A stretch of 34,894 nt of DNA from Deinococcus sp. (GCF_018260555.1 NZ_JAGLBB010000034.1:1-34894); one strand, 5' to 3'; positions 22,190-29,788 are shown, counted from the first letter of the stretch. The notes: generated from the sequence alone by a model not told the origin. Made by a program: numbers and translations.

Positions 22190-23197
22190 GTACCCGTGGT
22201 GTTTGACGACCGCGCCCTGCCCTTCGAGCCAGCGGGTCACGACGCCCACGGCGGCCTTCACGCCGGTCGTGATGATCGGGCCGCCGAACTTGGCGAGGCG
22301 CACGAGGTGCGTGCCGTCCTCGCGGGCGGTGATGCCGATCAGGACTTCCTGCGTCAGTTCGCCCTCCACGACGTGCGCCAGGACGACCCAGCCGTCCACG
22401 CGCAGTCCGGCGTACAGGTCGAGCAGGATGACGGTCCAGCCTGCGCCCTCGTCGGCATTGCGGCTGGCAGGGTTGCGGCTGGCAGGGTTGCGTTCCGTGA
22501 GTTTCTCGAAGGTCCGGGGGGTGAAGGTGTCGGGCAGGGTCAGGACGGCGTGGGGCACGGTGGTGGGGTCCTCCGGGTAGGGTGCGCTCTGCCCGTGCGG
22601 GACGGGCGCGTGCGCGGTGGGCGTGAAGCGGGCGTGGTGGGCACCAAGGCCCAGGTCACGCCACTTGAGGGCGTACTTGGTTTCCAGCGCGGCGGCGGGC
22701 GGTTCGGTGATCTCGGTGTGCATGACGCCGCTGGCTGCCGCCTCGGCGCACGCGAACGCGAAGTACTCGTCGTGGTCGGTGGTGAGCAGGATCGTCCCGC
22801 CGGGTTTCAGGCGACTGGCCGCCAGCCGGAAGAACGGCGCGCGCAGCAGGCGGTGGTCGGTGTGCCCGGCCTTGGGCCACGGGTCGGGGAAATTCACGAC
22901 GATCAGGTCCAGGCCCGCGTGCGGGATGACTTCACGGATCAGCACGTCGGCCGGGAGTTTGGTCAGCAGGGCGTTGTCCAGTCCGGCGTCCCGCAGGCGG
23001 CGGTTCGCTTTGAGGAGCGACACGCCGGACAGTTCCACACCCAGGTAGTTGGGCGCCTCCGGGAAGGTCGCGGCGTAGTGCGGCCAGAAACGGCCGTCCC
23101 CGAAGCCGACTTCCAGCACCCAGGGGCGCTGCGGGGTGTGCGGGTACAGGCGCGCGGCGCTGTCCGGGAACTGAAAGTCACCGAGGCGGGCGATCAC
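22187..23197 (-). CDS. trmB: tRNA (guanine-N7-)-methyltransferase TrmB
   Basis: Makes m7G46 in the tRNA variable loop with SAM, 336 aa. The SAM site is WVLEVGFGDGRFWPHYAATFPEAPNYLGVELSG (about 27-59); the TrmB signature is VVNFPDPWPKAGHTDHRLL (about 99-117), followed by LKPGGTILLTTDHDEYF. It is about 100 residues longer than E. coli TrmB (239). The extra C-terminal part (after about 210) holds a short NPASR duplication encoded by a 15-bp tandem repeat and a conserved-looking tail. Starts with GTG at 23197, overlapping the GidA-like stop by 4 bp (GTGA). Confidence 0.93.
   Translation of the reverse strand: MIARLGDFQFPDSAARLYPHTPQRPWVLEVGFGDGRFWPHYAATFPEAPNYLGVELSGVSLLKANRRLRDAGLDNALLTKLPADVLIREVIPHAGLDLIVVNFPDPWPKAGHTDHRLLRAPFFRLAASRLKPGGTILLTTDHDEYFAFACAEAAASGVMHTEITEPPAAALETKYALKWRDLGLGAHHARFTPTAHAPVPHGQSAPYPEDPTTVPHAVLTLPDTFTPRTFEKLTERNPASRNPASRNADEGAGWTVILLDLYAGLRVDGWVVLAHVVEGELTQEVLIGITAREDGTHLVRLAKFGGPIITTGVKAAVGVVTRWLEGQGAVVKHHGY
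22458..22490. repeat. 15-bp tandem repeat inside trmB
   Basis: TTGCGGCTGGCAGGG twice (22458-22472, 22473-22487) plus a partial unit, encoding the NPASR repeat on the minus strand. Confidence 0.8.
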
Positions 23198-24012
23198 GCG
23201 TTCACCCCACCGTCCAGCGGGGCGTTCAGGTCGGCCGTCAGCTCATCTGCGAGGCGGGCGGCGTCCTGGAGCACGCTGGCGTACGTGTGGTCGCCGGGCG
23301 TGCACTGGCCCAGCATCCGCACGCGTTCCAGGCGGTTCACGCGGAAGCCGTCGAGTTCGGTGGGGGCGGGCGTCAGGAAACGCACCTCGTACGGGGGTTC
23401 CACGCCCTCGCCCTCGGCGCGGCGCTCACGGCCGACCAGCCAGATCCCGCTGGAGGTCAGGTCGTCCGCCAGAAAATCGTACGCGACCTCGCTGAGCCGC
23501 CCGGCCTCGTCCATGGTGTCTCCCACCAGCAGGCGGCCCTTCAGGAACGCGCCGACGGCCAGCACGCACAGGCGCGCGCGCAGCTTCGGGCCTTCCCAGG
23601 TCGAGAGGACCACCTGCGCCTCCTCGGGCGCCCTCTCCTGGTCCGGCACCGTCTCCTGGTCAGGTGCCGTCTCCTCGTCCAGGGCAGTGACGGTGCTCTG
23701 GAGCAGGTGAATCCCGGCGGTTTGCTCCACGCGGGCTTTCAGGTGACGGTGGAAGGTCCAGCCGTCCGTGTCGGGGTGCAGCGCGGCGCGCACCTCCTCG
23801 AACAGGCTGCCACCGGGAAAGGTCACGCCCTGCGTGGTCGGCTGGTACAGGTTCCCCAGGTGATCGAGCGCCTGCGAGACCAGCAGCACGTCCCGGCCCG
23901 CGCGGGCCAGCCGCCACGCCAGTTCCGTTCCGGCCAGCCCGGCGCCGACCACGGCCACGTCGTACAGGTGCCCCGGTTGCGGGCGACTTCGGGGGGAAAC
24001 AGGTCCAAACAT
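23194..24012 (-). CDS. Short GidA/MnmG-related FAD-dependent protein
   Basis: 272 aa from the ATG at 24012. The Rossmann FAD motif is VAVVGAGLAGTELAWRLARAG (about 19-39). RARLCVLAVGAFLKGRLLVGDTMDEAGRLSEVAYDFLADDL resembles the GidA family signature (TGTFL-x-G, then G-R). The C-terminal segment FRVNRLERVRMLGQC is less conserved. Shorter than MnmG (about 620 aa) and TrmFO (about 440), so it is a GidA-related branch; a tRNA role is inferred from its GTGA overlap with trmB. A TACACT box lies 8 nt before the ATG. The 258-codon upstream extension is antisense to the RluA-like gene. An 18-bp repeat around 23633-23680 encodes PDQE units. Confidence 0.75.
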   Translation of the reverse strand: MFGPVSPRSRPQPGHLYDVAVVGAGLAGTELAWRLARAGRDVLLVSQALDHLGNLYQPTTQGVTFPGGSLFEEVRAALHPDTDGWTFHRHLKARVEQTAGIHLLQSTVTALDEETAPDQETVPDQERAPEEAQVVLSTWEGPKLRARLCVLAVGAFLKGRLLVGDTMDEAGRLSEVAYDFLADDLTSSGIWLVGRERRAEGEGVEPPYEVRFLTPAPTELDGFRVNRLERVRMLGQCTPGDHTYASVLQDAARLADELTADLNAPLDGGVNA

Positions 24013-24020
24013 CACAGGCC

Positions 24021-24026
24021 AGTGTA
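24021..24026 (-). promoter_or_regulatory. -10-like box of the GidA-like gene
   Basis: TACACT on the minus strand, 8 nt before the ATG at 24012; supports that start. Confidence 0.45.
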
Positions 24027-24066
24027 GAGGCTGGGCGCCGCAAGGGCACCGGCCCCGCGTTGCGCG

Positions 24067-24072
24067 TACCCT
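24067..24072 (+). promoter_or_regulatory. -10-like box of the RluA-like gene
   Basis: TACCCT, 7 nt before the ATG at 24080; leaderless layout, opposite to the GidA-like promoter. Confidence 0.4.
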
Positions 24073-24079
24073 GTACGCC

Positions 24080-24991
24080 ATGACGGACGACGCTCCCTCG
24101 AACGACGGGTTCGCGTTCCGCTCGCAGGTGCAGGTGGGGGGCGTGAGCGTGCTGGCGTTCCTGAGCGAGTCGTTCCGGCATTCCGGCGCGGCGGTGTGGG
24201 CCTCAAGGCTCGCGGCGGGCGAGGTAGAGGTGCGCGGCGTGCGGGCGCGCGGGGAGGAGCGACTGCGCGCGGGTGACGTGGTGGTGTGGCGCCGCCCGCC
24301 GTGGCGGGAGGAGGCGGCTCCCCTTGAGTACGCGGTACTGTGGCAGGACGACTCGCTGGTCGCGGTGAGTAAACCGCCGGGCCTGCCCACCCTGCCCGGC
24401 GCGGGCTTCCTGACGCACACGCTGCTCACGCAGGTGCGCCTGCAGTTTCCGGGCGCCAGTCCGCTGCACCGCCTGGGGCGCGGCACAAGCGGCGTGGTGC
24501 TGTTCGCACGCACCGGCGAGGCCGGATCGGCCCTGTCGCGCGCGTGGCGGGAACACGAGGTGCACAAGGTGTACCGCGCGCTGGGAACGGGCGTGCCCAC
24601 CTGGGACACCCTGGACATCCGCACGCCCATCGGGCCGGTCCCACACCCGCGCCTGGGCAGCGTGTTCGCGGCCAGTCCGGAGGGGAAGGCGGCGCGCAGC
24701 GTGGCAAGCGTCCGCGAGCGCAGGAGCGGGGCCACGCTGTTCGACGTGAACATCCACACGGGCCGACCGCACCAGATCCGCATTCATCTGGCCAGCGCCG
24801 GGCACCCGCTGCTGGGCGATCCGCTGTACGGCCCGGGCGGCGCGCCACTCCCGGACCTGCCGGGCCTGCCGGGCGACCTGGGGTACTGGCTGCACGCCTG
24901 GACCCTGCGGTTCCGGCACCCGCTGACCGGCCAGCAGGTCCACGTGGAAGCCCCCCCACCACCCCGCCTGAGCCATACGGACTGCGCTTGA
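24080..24991 (+). CDS. RluA-family pseudouridine synthase homologue with an altered catalytic motif
   Basis: 303 aa. The N-terminal S4-like RNA-binding part (about 17-75) is followed by the RluA core: LVAVSKPPGLPTLPG, then SPLHRLGRGTSGVVLFAR, NIHTGRPHQIRIHLASAGHPLLGDPLYG, WLHAWTLRFRHPLTG. In typical family members the second motif is HRLDR with the catalytic Asp; here that residue is Gly133 (codon GGG). The rest of the fold looks intact. Either the enzyme is inactive or uses another residue, or it belongs to a diverged HRLGR subgroup. The last residues SHTDCA are encoded by an inserted repeat, so the original C-terminus is altered. Confidence 0.85.
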   Translation: MTDDAPSNDGFAFRSQVQVGGVSVLAFLSESFRHSGAAVWASRLAAGEVEVRGVRARGEERLRAGDVVVWRRPPWREEAAPLEYAVLWQDDSLVAVSKPPGLPTLPGAGFLTHTLLTQVRLQFPGASPLHRLGRGTSGVVLFARTGEAGSALSRAWREHEVHKVYRALGTGVPTWDTLDIRTPIGPVPHPRLGSVFAASPEGKAARSVASVRERRSGATLFDVNIHTGRPHQIRIHLASAGHPLLGDPLYGPGGAPLPDLPGLPGDLGYWLHAWTLRFRHPLTGQQVHVEAPPPPRLSHTDCA

Positions 24992-25060
24992 TCCGGTGCC
25001 ATTCTGAATCAATCCGAGCGAATGCAAGCAGGAAAGCAGCGGGTTCCGGGGCGGACTTCA
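24973..25060. repeat. Shortened A-type element between two convergent gene ends
   Basis: 82 bp from TACGGACTGCG (24976) to GGCGGACT; flanks CCA (24973-24975) and TCA (25058-25060), one base apart. The TCA is the TGA stop of the ComEC-like gene on the minus strand. The other end supplies the last codons and the TGA of the RluA-like gene. Confidence 0.75.
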
Positions 25061-26143
25061 GCGTTCGGTGTCGGCGGTGTAGGTGCCGTCCGCGCGGCCC
25101 TGGAAGGTCACGGTCCCCTGACGGTCGGTGCGGTACACGCGCGCGCCGCTCTGGCGGTACAGGCGCAGCGCCGAATCGGTCGGGTGCCCGTAACTGTTGT
25201 GCCCGACGCTGATAACCACGTTCTGCGGCCGCACGCTTGCCAGCCATCCGGCGGTGTCTCCGTTGGCGGCCCCGTGGTGAATGCTCTTGTACACCTGGAA
25301 GGGTCCGCGCAGGTCCGCGCGCTCCTGCGCCATCCACCCCTCGGTTTCCGGGCTTTCGCTGTCGCCGGTCATCAGGGCGCGGAACTCCCCGAACTGCACG
25401 GCCAGTCCGACGCTGTTCAGGTTCTGATCGTCGGGCATGCCGGGCGGGGGCGCAATGACGCGCAGTTTCACGCTCCCCAGGTTCACGGTCTGGTTACTGG
25501 CCTTCATGAACGTGGCGTCCACACCCTGGAGGGCTTTCACGAGCCGCTCCCAGGTCTGGGTGGTGCCGCCCATGCCGTTGTTGATGAACAGGCGGGGTTT
25601 CAGGGCGGCGGCCGGCACGAGGCCCGCGATGTGGTCGGCGTCGGCGTGCGTGGCAATCATCAGGTCCAGGCGGGTCACGCCGTACTTGTCCAGCTGGGCG
25701 CTGAGGCGCTCGGAGCTGCGGCCCCCGTCGATCAGGGCGGTCTTGCCTTCCGGGCTGCGGATCAGGATGGCGTCGCCCTGCCCCACATCCAGAAACCGGA
25801 TGGTGACCTGAGCGCCAGCCGGGGCGGTCGTGACAGGCCCGCTGGTGGGTGCGTCGGCGCCGCCCTGGTTGCGGATCCAGCCGCACGCCGCGAGGCTACC
25901 GGTCACGACCAGCACCAGCAGGCCCAGCAGGTCCGAGGAACTGGTGCCGGGGCGGCCCTTCCCGGCGCGGCGGCCCGTGCGGGCGCTGGTCCTCGCACTG
26001 CTCGCCCGGGTCCTGCCGGTCTTTGCGGCGGCGCCCTTCGTGGCGCCCTGCGTAGCGGCTTTGGTCGTGGATGCTTTTGGGGAGACAGTTTTCTTGCTGC
26101 CTGCCCGTGTGGGGGCTTCTTTACCGGGTGCTCTGGGACTCAC
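25058..26143 (-). CDS. ComEC/Rec2-like MBL-fold protein
   Basis: 361 aa from a GTG at 26143. A basic, low-complexity N-terminal tail (about 1-65, Lys/Arg/Ala/Thr-rich) precedes one membrane segment (LLGLLVLVVTGSLAACGW, about 71-88). The MBL domain follows with FLDVGQGDAILIRSPEGKTALIDGG (about 115-140), HADADH at 166-171, and VISVGHNSYGHPTDSAL late. The motif set is that of the C-terminal nuclease domain of ComEC, but here as a stand-alone, membrane-tethered protein. In Deinococcus relatives such proteins are seen beside DUF3006, as here (GTGA overlap). A role in extracellular or periplasmic DNA or phosphodiester cleavage is inferred. Confidence 0.85.
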   Translation of the reverse strand: MSPRAPGKEAPTRAGSKKTVSPKASTTKAATQGATKGAAAKTGRTRASSARTSARTGRRAGKGRPGTSSSDLLGLLVLVVTGSLAACGWIRNQGGADAPTSGPVTTAPAGAQVTIRFLDVGQGDAILIRSPEGKTALIDGGRSSERLSAQLDKYGVTRLDLMIATHADADHIAGLVPAAALKPRLFINNGMGGTTQTWERLVKALQGVDATFMKASNQTVNLGSVKLRVIAPPPGMPDDQNLNSVGLAVQFGEFRALMTGDSESPETEGWMAQERADLRGPFQVYKSIHHGAANGDTAGWLASVRPQNVVISVGHNSYGHPTDSALRLYRQSGARVYRTDRQGTVTFQGRADGTYTADTER

Positions 26144-26628
26144 AGGTCGATCTCTCCGTCGTCGTTGACTGGTACGTTGACTGGCAGGTTCTCTGACAGT
26201 AGGTGGCTTGATGGGTCGCGGCCCTGTTCGTTCAGGGCGTCCAGCGTCGCCTGGCTGGCGGCGCGGCGCGCGGCACTGCCGTCGGCCAGCAGGCGCAGGC
26301 TCAGGCCGTCCGGGCCGTCGTCAACGGCCAGCAGGTCGCCTTCTCGCAGGCCGGGGGGCAACTGGGTCAGGGGGCGGTCCACGGTCCGGCCGTCCGGGCG
26401 TTCCAGCCGCGCGACCGGGCCGTGCGGCGTCGGCTCGATGCCGTCCACCGTCCAGACTTCCGGGGCATACTCCGTCCGGAGCGGCGACTGGGCAGAAGTC
26501 AACTGGGCCGCAGTCATCTGGGTCGCAGTCAACTGGGTCGGGGTCATCTGGGTCGGGGTGCTGGCCGGGGCGGGCGGCCCGTCCGGCTGCGTGAATTCTG
26601 TTTCAGGACGAACGGATTCCGGCTTCAC
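26140..26628 (-). CDS. DUF3006-like protein
   Basis: 162 aa from a GTG at 26628. The C-terminal half matches DUF3006 (EVWTVDGIEPTPHGPVARLERPDGRTVDRPLTQLPPGLREGDLLAV), a short beta-domain family commonly encoded beside ComEC-like MBL genes. The N-terminal 70 residues are Thr/Gln/Ala-rich with TPTQM-type units coded by a 15-bp repeat. I chose the GTG because a TACGCT box sits 6 nt before it; an ATG at 26784 would run into repeat DNA. Coupled to the MBL gene by a 4-bp overlap. Biochemical role unknown. Confidence 0.75.
   Translation of the reverse strand: MKPESVRPETEFTQPDGPPAPASTPTQMTPTQLTATQMTAAQLTSAQSPLRTEYAPEVWTVDGIEPTPHGPVARLERPDGRTVDRPLTQLPPGLREGDLLAVDDGPDGLSLRLLADGSAARRAASQATLDALNEQGRDPSSHLLSENLPVNVPVNDDGEIDL
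26498..26557. repeat. 15-bp tandem repeat, four copies, in the DUF3006 gene
   Basis: Units start at 26498, 26513, 26528 and 26543; they alternate GTCAACTGGG and GTCATCTGGG. They encode TQM/TQL repeats on the minus strand. Confidence 0.85.
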
Positions 26629-26634
26629 GCCCCC

Positions 26635-26640
26635 AGCGTA
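26635..26640 (-). promoter_or_regulatory. -10-like box of the DUF3006 gene
   Basis: TACGCT on the minus strand, 6 nt before the GTG at 26628; decides the start codon. Confidence 0.45.
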
Positions 26641-26720
26641 GCCTACCCGGCCATGTCCTGTACCCAAAGAGTTCACGCCCGGCAGTTCGCCCTGCTTCCA
26701 GCCGCTCTGCCGCCTAGCTC

Positions 26721-26772
26721 TCCGAGTCCGCTCGGATGGAACGGCTTTCGCCCACCATTCACCCGGAGCCGG
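26721..26772. repeat. Degenerate B-type element remnant
   Basis: TCCGCTCGGATGGAACGGC and ACCATTCACCCGGAGCC match, with changes, the hairpin-side half of the B copy at 10378-10510. No clear duplication or second end. The remaining intergenic DNA to 26824 and from 26842 to 26890 shows nothing I can name. Confidence 0.5.
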
Positions 26773-26824
26773 CAGACCAGCCATCTGACGGGCCTGTCAC
26801 GACTCTGACGCACCACCTGCGAGG

Positions 26825-26841
26825 CTGAACATTTCGTTCAG
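26825..26841. promoter_or_regulatory. Inverted repeat upstream of mqnE
   Basis: CTGAAC-ATTTC-GTTCAG, perfect 6-bp arms, about 60 bp before the mqnE start. A possible operator; no regulator assigned. Confidence 0.3.
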
Positions 26842-26900
26842 GTGGGCATTGCGGGATTCGGGGACATTCCCGCGCGCCGGGCGGGCGTATGCTGCGCGGT

Positions 26901-28049
26901 ATGAAGTGGCTTTCCGACCCGGCACTTGCGCCCATCGTGGAGAAGGTCGAGGCGGGCGAGCGCCTGACCTTCGCCGAGGGCATGCAGTTGTACGACACCC
27001 GCGACCTGAACACCCTGATGAGGCTCGCGAACCTGCGCAAGGAACAGCTGCACGGCGACCGGGTGTACTTCGTTCACTCCATGCGACTGGAATTCACGAA
27101 CATCTGCTACGTGGGCTGCACCTTCTGCGCGTTCGCCGCGCACAAGAACGAGGAACGCGCCTGGGATTACGACCCGCAGCAGGTGGCCGAACAGGTCCGC
27201 CGCCGCTACGTGCCGGGCATCACGGAACTGCACATGAGCAGCGGCCACCACCCCAACCACCCGTGGGAGTACTACCCCGAAATGGTACGCGGCCTGCGCG
27301 AGGCCTTCCCGGACCTGCAGGTCAAGGCGTTCACCGCCGCCGAGATCGAGCACCTGAGCCGCATCAGCAAGAAACCCACCCTGGACGTCCTGCGCGAACT
27401 CCAGGCCGCCGGGCTGGCCGCCATGCCCGGCGGCGGCGCCGAGATCTTCGCCGACCGCGTGCGCCTCCAGGTCGCCAAAAATAAGGTCAAGGCCGAGAAA
27501 TGGTTGCAGATTCACAGCGAGGCGCACTCCCTGGGCATGCGCACCAACGCCACCATGCTGTACGGGCACATCGAGACGCTCGAAGAACGCCTGGATCACA
27601 TGGACCGCCTGCGAACGTTGCAGGATGATTCCGTGGCCCGCTTCGGCGGCGGCTTCCACGCGTTCATTCCACTGGCGTTCCAGCCGCTCGGGAATAACCT
27701 CGCGCAGAACCTCGGCAAGACGGACTTCACCACCGGCCTCGACGACCTGCGCAACCTCGCCGTGGCCCGCATCTACCTCGATAATTTCCCGCACATCAAG
27801 GGCTACTGGGTCATGATCGGCAGCGAACTCACGCAGGTCAGCCTCGACTGGGGCGTGTCCGACATCGACGGCACCATCCAGGAAGAACACATCGCGCACG
27901 CCGCCGGAGCGACCAGCCCCATGAAACTCAGCGAACAGGGCATGATCCGCATGATCCAGCACGCCGGCCGCACCCCCGTCCTGCGCGACGCGTACTACAA
28001 CGAACTGGCGACCTTCCCCCGCACCCCGGCCACCGAAGCCGCCGACTGA
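26901..28049 (+). CDS. mqnE: Aminofutalosine synthase MqnE
   Basis: Radical SAM enzyme joining the MqnA product to SAM to make 6-amino-6-deoxyfutalosine in the futalosine route to menaquinone; 382 aa. The cluster motif is CYVGCTFC (C69, C73, C76). The order RLEFTNICYVGC, HMSSGHHPNHPWEYY, GGGAEIFADRVR and GYWVMIGSELTQVSLDWGVSDIDGTIQEEHIAHAAGA matches MqnE rather than MqnC. I start at MKWLS (26901): a TATGCT box sits 6 nt before it, and the earlier ATG at 26889 lies inside that box. mqnA lies 840 bp downstream on the same strand. Confidence 0.95.
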   Translation: MKWLSDPALAPIVEKVEAGERLTFAEGMQLYDTRDLNTLMRLANLRKEQLHGDRVYFVHSMRLEFTNICYVGCTFCAFAAHKNEERAWDYDPQQVAEQVRRRYVPGITELHMSSGHHPNHPWEYYPEMVRGLREAFPDLQVKAFTAAEIEHLSRISKKPTLDVLRELQAAGLAAMPGGGAEIFADRVRLQVAKNKVKAEKWLQIHSEAHSLGMRTNATMLYGHIETLEERLDHMDRLRTLQDDSVARFGGGFHAFIPLAFQPLGNNLAQNLGKTDFTTGLDDLRNLAVARIYLDNFPHIKGYWVMIGSELTQVSLDWGVSDIDGTIQEEHIAHAAGATSPMKLSEQGMIRMIQHAGRTPVLRDAYYNELATFPRTPATEAAD

Positions 28050-28055
28050 CCGCCG

Positions 28056-28418
28056 GTGTCCAGTCAGCCTGCGCCCGGCCAGCCCAGCGACCTCGACCTG
28101 ATCCTCGCCCTGGACGACCGGTGGAACGCCGCCTACCACCACCGCGACCCGGGACGCCTGGACGCCGTCCTGGCGGACGACTGGCTGGGCTTCTACCACG
28201 ACGGCACCACCGTCACGAAACAGGAACTCCTGACCGGCATGCAGACCAACCCCACCACTCCACTGATCTTCGAACGGCACGCTGCCCGGGTGCACGGCGA
28301 CACGGCCATCACGCGCGGCACCCTCTACGCCGCAGGCACGCGCGTGCAGAGCTTCCTGCGCGTCTACGCCCGCCAGGACGGACACTGGCAGGCCGTCAGC
28401 GTGCAGGTAATCCCGTGA
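28056..28418 (+). CDS. NTF2-like (SnoaL/DUF4440) protein
   Basis: 120 aa with a GTG start at 28056. The cone-shaped NTF2-like fold is suggested by LILALDDRWNAAYHHRDPGRLDAVLADDWLGFYHDGTTVTKQELLTGM, a pattern common to DUF4440/SnoaL proteins, and by VQSFLRVYARQDGHWQAVSVQVIP at the end. Seven bases after mqnE, and its TGA overlaps the next GTG. Function unknown; such folds bind small ligands or act as isomerases, and membership in the mqn operon could be incidental. Confidence 0.75.
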   Translation: MSSQPAPGQPSDLDLILALDDRWNAAYHHRDPGRLDAVLADDWLGFYHDGTTVTKQELLTGMQTNPTTPLIFERHAARVHGDTAITRGTLYAAGTRVQSFLRVYARQDGHWQAVSVQVIP

Positions 28419-28885
28419 CGTACGGGCGGCGTGAACTAATCCAGTCGCATCTGGACGCTCAACGCTATAGCAACGCAGCTGAGCCTCTCAAGGCCGACGC
28501 AATATCGTTCACGCGCGCCATGCAACGGGCTTTCAACGTCGACTTTGAGCAACTTTCAAATCCGCCTCTCTCGTCAGAGGCCTGGGCATCCGCCTATCTG
28601 TTCCGCCTGTCCAGGGAGGTGGCGCTTGCCCAGGACAGTGGCCTCCTCGAAGGTGGTCTGCTGTTCAGGAAACTGGAAGAGCAGGGCTCGTCCGGCCTCA
28701 GCCTGCTGGAATCGTTCGGGGAGCTGGGTAGGCGGCGCGTAGGGGTCACGGAGCAGGCGCTCTCGCTGCTGCTGGACATCACGACGAGCCTCTGGCCAGA
28801 CAGTCCCACCCACGTGACGTCCGAAGATCTATTGCGGCACAGTTTCGATGACCGAAATCGTCCCGACCCGATGGAATACTGGTGA
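28415..28885 (+). CDS. Hypothetical protein inserted in the mqn operon
   Basis: 156 aa from the GTG at 28415 (GTGA overlap with the NTF2-like gene); the stop is followed by mqnA after 3 nt. The frame also stays open upstream to 28121, antisense in character and rejected. I recognise no domain: mostly alpha-helical (LKADAISFTRAMQRAFNVDFEQL, LLFRKLEEQGSSGLSLLESFGELGRRRVGV), soluble, ending DRNRPDPMEYW. Codon use is less GC-biased than its neighbours (for example ATA, TAT and AAT codons near the start), suggesting later acquisition or relaxed selection. Confidence 0.65.
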   Translation: MTYGRRELIQSHLDAQRYSNAAEPLKADAISFTRAMQRAFNVDFEQLSNPPLSSEAWASAYLFRLSREVALAQDSGLLEGGLLFRKLEEQGSSGLSLLESFGELGRRRVGVTEQALSLLLDITTSLWPDSPTHVTSEDLLRHSFDDRNRPDPMEYW

Positions 28886-28888
28886 TTC

Positions 28889-29731
28889 ATGACCTATAAG
28901 GCGGGTTGGATTCATTTCACGAATGTTGCGCCGATTCTGGATTCGCTGGTGCTGCCGGAGGGTGTGACGGCGATCACGGGCGTACCGACGCAGATGAATG
29001 CGGCGCTGCTGTCGGGTGAGGTGGATATTGCGAACATCAGCGCCGTGGAGTTCATCCGGAACGCGGATGTGCTGGAGGCCCTGCCGGATTTCAGTGTGGC
29101 GGTGCTGGGGCCGGTGTACTCGGTGAACCTGTTTCATACGCGCCCGCTGGAGGAACTGAGGCGGGTGGCGCTGACGGCGCAGTCGGCGATGAGTGTGGCG
29201 CTGCTGGAGGTGCTGCTGCGCGAGCGGGGCCTGAGCCCAGCGCTGGAGCGCGCCGAGGGTGAGGCCGAGGTGCTGCTCTCGCAGGGCTTCGATGGGGTGC
29301 TGCGGATCGGGGACAGTGCGCTGCGTGAGTGGTACGGGGTGGTGGGGCCACTGACGCCGGAGACGACCATGACCGGCCTGCCGCACGCGGCGCGGGGAAT
29401 CACGGTGACGGATCTGGCGGAGGAGTGGTTCCGCCTGACGGGGCATCCGTTCACGTTTGCGGTGTGGGCGTACCGCAAGGACCGCCCGCCGCCGCCCGCG
29501 CTGGTGCAGGCGATGAGGGAAGCGCGGCGCGACGGGATCGGGCATCTGGCGGACGTGGCGGCCCGGCACGCGCAGAAGCTGGGGTTGCCGGAGCGGGTGG
29601 TGCAGCATTACCTGTGGAACTTCCGGTACCACCTGGAAGCGCCGGACCGGCTGGGCCTGCACGAGTTCGCAGCGAAGGCCGTGCCGGGTCACGCGCCCCT
29701 GACGTTCGGGCCAAGGCCGGGGCAGGCATGA
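28889..29731 (+). CDS. mqnA: Chorismate dehydratase MqnA
   Basis: First enzyme of the futalosine menaquinone pathway, converting chorismate to 3-[(1-carboxyvinyl)oxy]benzoate; 280 aa. The N-terminus KAGWIHFTNVAPILDSL and the segment VPTQMNAALLSGEVDIANISAVEFIRNADVLEALPDFSV are family signatures (two-lobed periplasmic-binding-protein fold). Later VLRIGDSALREW and LAEEWFRLTGHPFTFAVWAYRKD. A GGTGA Shine-Dalgarno overlaps the preceding stop. Codon use differs a little from mqnE (more G/T-ending codons). Confidence 0.93.
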   Translation: MTYKAGWIHFTNVAPILDSLVLPEGVTAITGVPTQMNAALLSGEVDIANISAVEFIRNADVLEALPDFSVAVLGPVYSVNLFHTRPLEELRRVALTAQSAMSVALLEVLLRERGLSPALERAEGEAEVLLSQGFDGVLRIGDSALREWYGVVGPLTPETTMTGLPHAARGITVTDLAEEWFRLTGHPFTFAVWAYRKDRPPPPALVQAMREARRDGIGHLADVAARHAQKLGLPERVVQHYLWNFRYHLEAPDRLGLHEFAAKAVPGHAPLTFGPRPGQA

Positions 29732-29741
29732 CGCGCAGGAA

Positions 29742-29767
29742 GGCCGGACTGCGCTGCACATCCGGCC
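29742..29767. terminator. Possible weak terminator after mqnA
   Basis: GGCCGGA and TCCGGCC pair around a 12-base loop 10 bp after the mqnA stop; no T tract. Confidence 0.3.
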
Positions 29768-29788
29768 CCCTGTCCCCGGTCAGCCGTC

